DNA of 64,000 bases from Pelodera strongyloides (lineage: Eukaryota > Nematoda > Chromadorea > Rhabditida > Rhabditidae): NCBI GenBank assembly GCA_036852015.1, contig JAANDG010000024.1, positions 124,001-188,000 on the forward strand, written 5' to 3'. The position numbers and the translations under genes are program-made. Positions 59,901-64,000 of this stretch are shown here, one piece after another (the stretch's first letter is position 1; each line of letters starts with the position of its first letter). The notes below the pieces were generated by a model. The model had not been told where the DNA came from. It searched no databases and saw only the letters and a program-made list of their open reading frames with translations.

Positions 59901-62900
59901 TATTAAAGAAGTTTCCTCCTTTTACTTTTCTACAGATTTCAAGCTGATTGATCCTTTACCTATTTGCAAACAGAATACGTTTTTTACAGACAATGAAAGA
60001 TCGGTTGGTTCTGCACGCACCTTTTTTTTATAATTTTTTCATGATTATGTTATTTGTTTCAGTTCGTAGGTTAAAGATTATGTTGCGGTTAGTGAATAGT
60101 GTGGCACGATATTCACCAGCGTGGAAATTGGAAGCAACCGGGCATCTCGGATCTTTAATGGTTTAGAATTAGAATGTATTCAGTGTGAAAAATTGACACT
60201 AATTACAGTTGTAGCTTCTTTGTTCTCACAATGTTGATAAGACGTTCTTGTGCTGCCTTGTGTGGTGGAATTTGACTTCCAGGCTGGCATGTTGAGTCCC
60301 AAGTTTCCTTACTCTTACCAAATTACTATGTCTTCATATTAGTTCACAGTTCTCTTTGTTGTAGTCATGGCACAAGATGTCTGGACGTTGGCGTGTGGAC
60401 CGTCCTTCGTCTGCCTCACTCCAATCAACACATACTGTATCATCGGATTGCAGTCAACATACGATATTGATTGCAGTTTTGCGGCTAATCACCACCCAAC
60501 CCACACTATTGATTAGGAATAGGGTTAGTTTTTCTTGTTACTCATATGAGGGCGGATTCGGATAGTTTAGTGTGATTTTTGACTTTGACGGAGTTCCGTG
60601 GTTGTTAGATGGATTAATTGGAGTACTCTATAAAGAGCGCCCGCACTTCTTATTTGCGTGTTAAAAATTGTGATTCATGGTTTTGTTCAGTATTGTATTG
60701 ATGTCTGGCGTATTACGCTATTTATATTATCCGTTTTTTTTTGCAGATAACTGCTGACGAAGTGTGTATCGAAACCGTGATCTCAGGTCTAGTGTTATTG
60801 ATCGACCATCCAAGTCTGCATTCGTGTGCAATGCAGGTTAGTGCTCTGCTCTGATAGGGCTTTTTTCAGATGTCTGAGAGTGATTCAACTTACATTCAGT
60901 GAAATGCAGGTAAATTTATGCTACATTATTGGCACGAAATGACTTACCGAGTAATGTGATGAATCCTTACTTACAATTAGTTTGTTTAGACTACTATAGT
61001 GTTCTTTTTTTTATCGATACATGGTACTCACTACTCACGGTGCTACGTACTACATTCAGGCTTTATTGTCGCTGCACAGCGTCATACCACAATGGAACAC
61101 TGCAAGCCGGGAAGCAGCACTGACCACTTTCTTTAGTGTTAGGTAGTGTTTTAATTTTTTTAATTCTGAACATTAAATATTTTCTGTGTATTTGTGGTGG
61201 AGAGTAGAGACCATTACTTGGAGCCGGTATATAATATAGCCCTTATTTTCTGATTTCTGATTATATTATTTAATATTAATTTTAGTTCACACATGTTGTT
61301 CTCCGTGTGCCAGAAGCTGATTCATTTTCAAACGAGCAACGCTGAACATGTGATTACGTGGATTAGAGCCCTGATACAATACAGGTTCGTCGATTTTGGG
61401 CTTTATCTGTAGCATCTTCCTCTTTGACAATGCTCTTTATTTAAGGGTAAGGTACATTTATTTATTTTCCAGAATTGAATACCTGAGTGATAACTACCAC
61501 ATGATCACTGATGAAATGCTCGATGGAATTACGTACCAGTCAGTTGTGAAGTTTGAGGTGGGCGTTTTTGTTTTATCTCATTTGTATTGTATTGACCAAT
61601 GTTGCTGATGCTGTTTTTTTATCAATGAAAAAGAACTTGTATATTTTTGTTGCAGGACTTATATTTTGACGTCTTTGTTATTACAGTGAATCCTACTTTT
61701 GTAATAAGTTGAAATACGTTCAGGTGGTGTGCTTCCTCTACCTGTGGAACTGTGACTCGGACCTTGTCCAGTGCTGTCTCTCGCTATTTTCTCTCCATGC
61801 CACCCAGTGCAGTTTCATGCCCAACCTACAAGTTGACCTGACTCTCGCCAGGTTTATTTGCGTTTACCCTCTCTTGTAGACTTTGTTTATGCCTAATTGG
61901 GCATTTCCATCCACAAGTTTAATCTCTAGCCTATTGACTGTAATTGTTCACTCTAGTTGGGTGGTTATACATCTGCTAATAACTTGTCATTGTGTAATAT
62001 TCTGATTATTGGTTTAGACAGCTCTCCACCACGTCAAATATTCTGACAGCCGGTCGAATAGCGCTTCAGAAGAGCGTGAACCGCCATCTCAGAAGTCTAC
62101 CACATTCCAACACCGCTTCACACGAGGTATACTCATTACGTGTATGATTTTACTTCGAGTTTATTCCAAAGTACAAACGTTAACAAGAACAGACGTGGCG
62201 CTTCCATCATCAATGAATCAATAACATAGTCTCATTGAGAGATCCGTGGAGTGGAGAACAGTGAGAATATTGAAAAGGAAACATTTATTAACTGTTATAG
62301 GCTTGGCACGAGACTCTGAGAGTGTGGGAATTGTTTACGGCGCAGCTAGTTTCTGGTTGCAAGGACCACGCCGACTTTGTGGATCATGTGACAAGGGTGA
62401 GTATTGCTAACTGCATGTCTGCTGTGGATAAATGTAGTTTCTGGTGATTTCTGATTCTTTTTTAACATTACAATTGTCCTCTCATTGGCGTAAACCACCG
62501 TAAGATGGCGCGACTGTCCACCAGCTCCTGAGCTCCTGTAGTGGTGCACTCAGCACTCTGTATCTGTACGTTGGAGATTTTCCCCTTTTCAGATTACAAC
62601 TGGAACAAATCTATCTGCGACCAGTTCGGATGCGGCAGCCGCTCTTGTGGATGCGTGGAGTAATATGAGTGGATTCCTGTGCGCCTTTTCACACCTGATT
62701 TACGCGAAGGAGCCCAACCACGTTACTAGGTTTGAACTTTGTTTATCCTTTTTGAATAGGCCAAGTTGTGATTTTTGAGATTTCGTTCGTTGCAGCCTCG
62801 TATGCAGTAGATAAATGTGTGGAATTTAAAGTTAATGAAATGTATGTTTAGCTTTGTAAATATGGAATTTCAAGTTAATAACGTATGTTTAGCTTTGTAA

Positions 62901-63955
62901 CCCGAATGTTGTCTGTGCTGCGCAACGCTGCCGACTCCAATGGAAGGGATCTAATGTGCAAATGCGTGAAGGTGCGTTATTTTATTGACTTAATGTTTAA
63001 TCATTATTTATTATACAAACGTAATTAACCTCTTGGATAAGATCACCAAATATTGAAAAAAAAAATGTGTTCAGGAGTTGCTCAGCTACGAGCTCGACAC
63101 TAGTCTCGACCACTTTCTTTTCCATTCGATCGCAGCACAACTATCACAGCACTCGGCTCATGCGCAATTTGTCGAACATGTCATTTACGTTGTCAGGTGA
63201 GCTTGGGCTTTAAAGCTGAAAAGTTTCCGTAGACTTTGACCTACCTATTCCTTGGAACGGTAGTTTTATTTTGTTATAAGTATTAGTTAGACATATTCAG
63301 GAACATTCTCTCTCGTCGGCAGGTGGTCATTCTTCGTGTGGATTCCACCCAGCAAATGCTCAATGCCCTACTCTTGCACAGTCAACAGAGTGTTGATAGG
63401 ACACCACAGCAGAAAATGGTTTGTTGTTTAACTTTGTAAAATAAAATTGGTATCAATGTTTCATGTTCTCGGAAAATGAGCACACACGTTTTGAATTAGT
63501 TATGTGCTCAGTGTAGACTAGGACTCGACATCGCTGCCTGTTTAGATGTTCACAAAGAAACTATGCGGCTTACTGCAACTGGTCTTAGCGAATGGAGCTG
63601 CCCGCAGAATCCCACCACCGTTGCAATCAAGGTAGGGGTTTTGATGTTGTTCTGCTCTTTTCTGTGTTTGTTGTTTATGAAAAGTTTCGCGCAGTCCCAT
63701 ATTAGCCTTAATCGTTAATCTACGTACCATATCATTTGATACTTGGAACGTATGTAGAAGTTTGAAAAGTGTTGTTTTTATTGCAGTTTCTTACATATTT
63801 AGATTAGTGGAACATATTTCCTCATGTCTTTCTTCTCTACCGCCGGCTCATCCATTTTCGGTGTCTCGCACCGAAACCCTTCATTCGATACTCGGAGCAC
63901 TGGCCAAGCTGCTCTCCAATATTAGCATCGCCATTCCGACAGCCACTTTTAACAA
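43899..63955 (+). CDS. NF1: Neurofibromin homologue, N-terminal half (29 exons, runs off the window)
   Basis: Twenty-nine exons with fully consistent phases give about 1,030 codons that follow the order of animal neurofibromin: PVEWISSLIQRY near the start, CIINVSKHHLHLVV, RRRAVCWPVQMLLLAISP, GVNLCKCATYVNLSD, HWWPKIDMVMSRSDQLRTLL, SSHMLFSVCQKLIHFQTS, CFLYLWNCDSDLV, SNILTAGRIALQKSVNRHLR, NMSGFLCAF. In animals the protein is a large cytosolic Ras-GTPase activating protein that dampens Ras signalling. What is visible is the N-terminal helical region; the catalytic GAP-related domain, which starts near residue 1200 in human, and the Sec14-PH module lie beyond the window. The assignment rests on remembered family sequence. 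Confidence 0.92.
46211..46439 (+). repeat. Dispersed TATA-motif repeat, copy B, in NF1 intron 7
   Basis: AGAGTAACTGTAGTGTGCGC at the start, GGATATAAAAGAGTGCCGCAG in the middle, hairpin GCCTCAGGCGGC and CCGTCTGG at the end. Collinear with 972-1194 reversed and with 50309-50537. Confidence 0.7.
49393..49467 (-). tRNA. tRNA-derived fragment (T arm and 3' end)
   Basis: The minus strand shows GCGGGTTCGAGCCCGC, a T-arm hairpin with a B-box-like GGTTCGAGCC, followed by TCCAGGCCA, and an A-box-like TGGTCGAGTAG about 15-20 bases before. The T loop is 6 nt and the A-to-B box spacing is too short, and the 5' half is cut off by the MITE at 49468. A tRNA pseudogene fragment or SINE piece, not a working gene. 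Confidence 0.35.
49468..49882. mobile_element. TTAA-flanked palindromic MITE 4 (415 bp), in NF1 intron 10
   Basis: TTAA then AGGGTCAGGCCCATTTCAAATGACCCC at the left; the complementary GGGGTCATTCGAAATGGGCC and TGACCCT with TTAA at the right. Arms run for most of its length. It ends only 17 bases before NF1 exon 11 (49900), so the exon's pyrimidine tract is the only remaining unique intron sequence there. Confidence 0.9.
50237..50300. repeat. (AT)n microsatellite
   Basis: TATATA repeats with occasional CTATA interruptions. Confidence 0.9.
50309..50537 (+). repeat. Dispersed TATA-motif repeat, copy C
   Basis: AAGAGTAACTGTAG at the start, GGGTATAAAAAGAGTGTCGCAG and AGCTCAATATCGAAG in the middle, GTCGCCGCAGGCGGC hairpin and GACTGG at the end. 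Same order and length as copies A and B, but well diverged. Confidence 0.7.
50538..50740. repeat. GC-rich hairpin cluster
   Basis: A perfect palindrome GCCAGGCGCG-CTAT-CGCGCGCCTGGC near 50553-50580 is followed by three CGGCCTTCGGCCG hairpins. Such hairpins resemble those near the 3' end of the Helitron-like element at 16.9-21.5 kb but the sequence is different. Confidence 0.7.
50802..54755. repeat. 3,954-bp tandem segment, copy 1
   Basis: Left part (50802 to about 53440) is a satellite with alternating units of about 98 and 108 bp sharing ACTAAGAAAGTTCGGAACGTG, TAAACCCTATAGTTGC and TTTGTCGCGGTCCC; one unit type has GGCTGCTTTTATCCCGC, the other GCTGATCCGATTCCGATTTA. The right part (53440-54755) is non-satellite and contains an internal duplication of about 360 bp (around ATCGTACAACTTTTGTATGG at 53728 and 54085). 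Long Arg/Val-rich frames across 99-bp units are repeat artefacts. Confidence 0.9.
54756..58709. repeat. 3,954-bp tandem segment, copy 2
   Basis: Begins at TTCCGATTTATTCCGCAAAG directly after CTTAGTTGAGGAACG, and ends with the same CTTAGTTGAGGAACG at 58709. It matches copy 1 almost base for base at a constant offset of 3,953-3,955. Differences are mostly one-base indels in C or A runs, plus a poly-C tract at 56895-56951 where copy 1 has ordinary satellite units. Confidence 0.9.
56895..56951. repeat. Poly-C tract
   Basis: About 55 C with single G and A interruptions, inside copy 2 of the satellite segment. Copy 1 has normal units at the equivalent place, so this may be a sequencing or assembly artefact. 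Confidence 0.85.
59033..63955 (+). CDS. NF1: NF1 exons 13-29
   Basis: Exons: 59033-59113, 59397-59472, 60063-60160, 60365-60523, 60747-60836, 61060-61142, 61286-61384, 61473-61557, 61724-61851, 62018-62126, 62301-62396, 62593-62729, 62893-62971, 63075-63196, 63301-63418, 63546-63631, 63803-63955. Exon 14 was ended at GTCAGA|GTGAGG rather than at GAG|GTGCGC because only the former joins exon 15 in phase. Exon 29 starts after ATATTTAG, since the nearer TTGCAG would lead to a stop. The reading then runs to a donor AACAA|GTAAG at 63956; the gene continues past the window end. No frameshift or stop interrupts the chain, so the gene looks functional. Confidence 0.9.
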
Positions 63956-64000
63956 GTAAGACTATTCAGATGTAGCTGGCTGTAGATGGGTTCCTGGGTT

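Overview
This is a eukaryotic, almost certainly invertebrate animal, genomic window. Genes are split into many short exons with GT-AG introns whose reading phases agree from exon to exon. The DNA is AT-leaning and rich in repeats: microsatellites, palindromic MITEs, a LINE remnant, and two multi-kilobase tandem arrays. The presence of a neurofibromin (NF1) homologue argues against Caenorhabditis-type nematodes, which to my knowledge lack one; I cannot fix the phylum. Most long open frames in the window are chance or repeat-derived, so the real genes had to be assembled exon by exon.

Region by region. 1-16 kb: no clear gene; microsatellites, hairpin elements, short tandem repeats, a tRNA-like relic, and possible minus-strand exons of an unidentified gene between 8.8 and 11.65 kb. 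16.16-21.93 kb: a minus-strand LINE reverse-transcriptase remnant, broken by a 260-bp PIF/Harbinger-like MITE and by a 4,602-bp Helitron-like element full of tandem repeats. Removing each insertion restores the RT frame exactly. 23.1-36.8 kb, minus strand: a gene with a TATA promoter, a non-coding first exon, a signal peptide, a Pro/Glu/Thr linker, six 70-residue repeats each holding two EF-hand calcium loops, and, either in the same gene or in a second one, a Thr/Glu-rich tail with alternative 3' ends. 36.8-43.9 kb: non-coding. 43,899 to the window end, plus strand: the N-terminal half of an NF1 homologue (29 exons, about 1,030 codons, running off the window before the RasGAP domain). Its intron 12 is 8.8 kb and consists largely of two head-to-tail copies of a 3,954-bp segment containing a roughly 98/108-bp satellite.

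The two protein-coding loci are divergently transcribed and about 7 kb apart. Nothing suggests they work together: one product is probably secreted and calcium-binding, the other a cytosolic Ras regulator. The most unusual signals are the strictly 70-residue EF-hand repeats whose internal introns fall at different positions, the repeat-filled Helitron-like element sitting precisely in an RT gene, and a family of TTAA-flanked palindromic MITEs scattered through the window.
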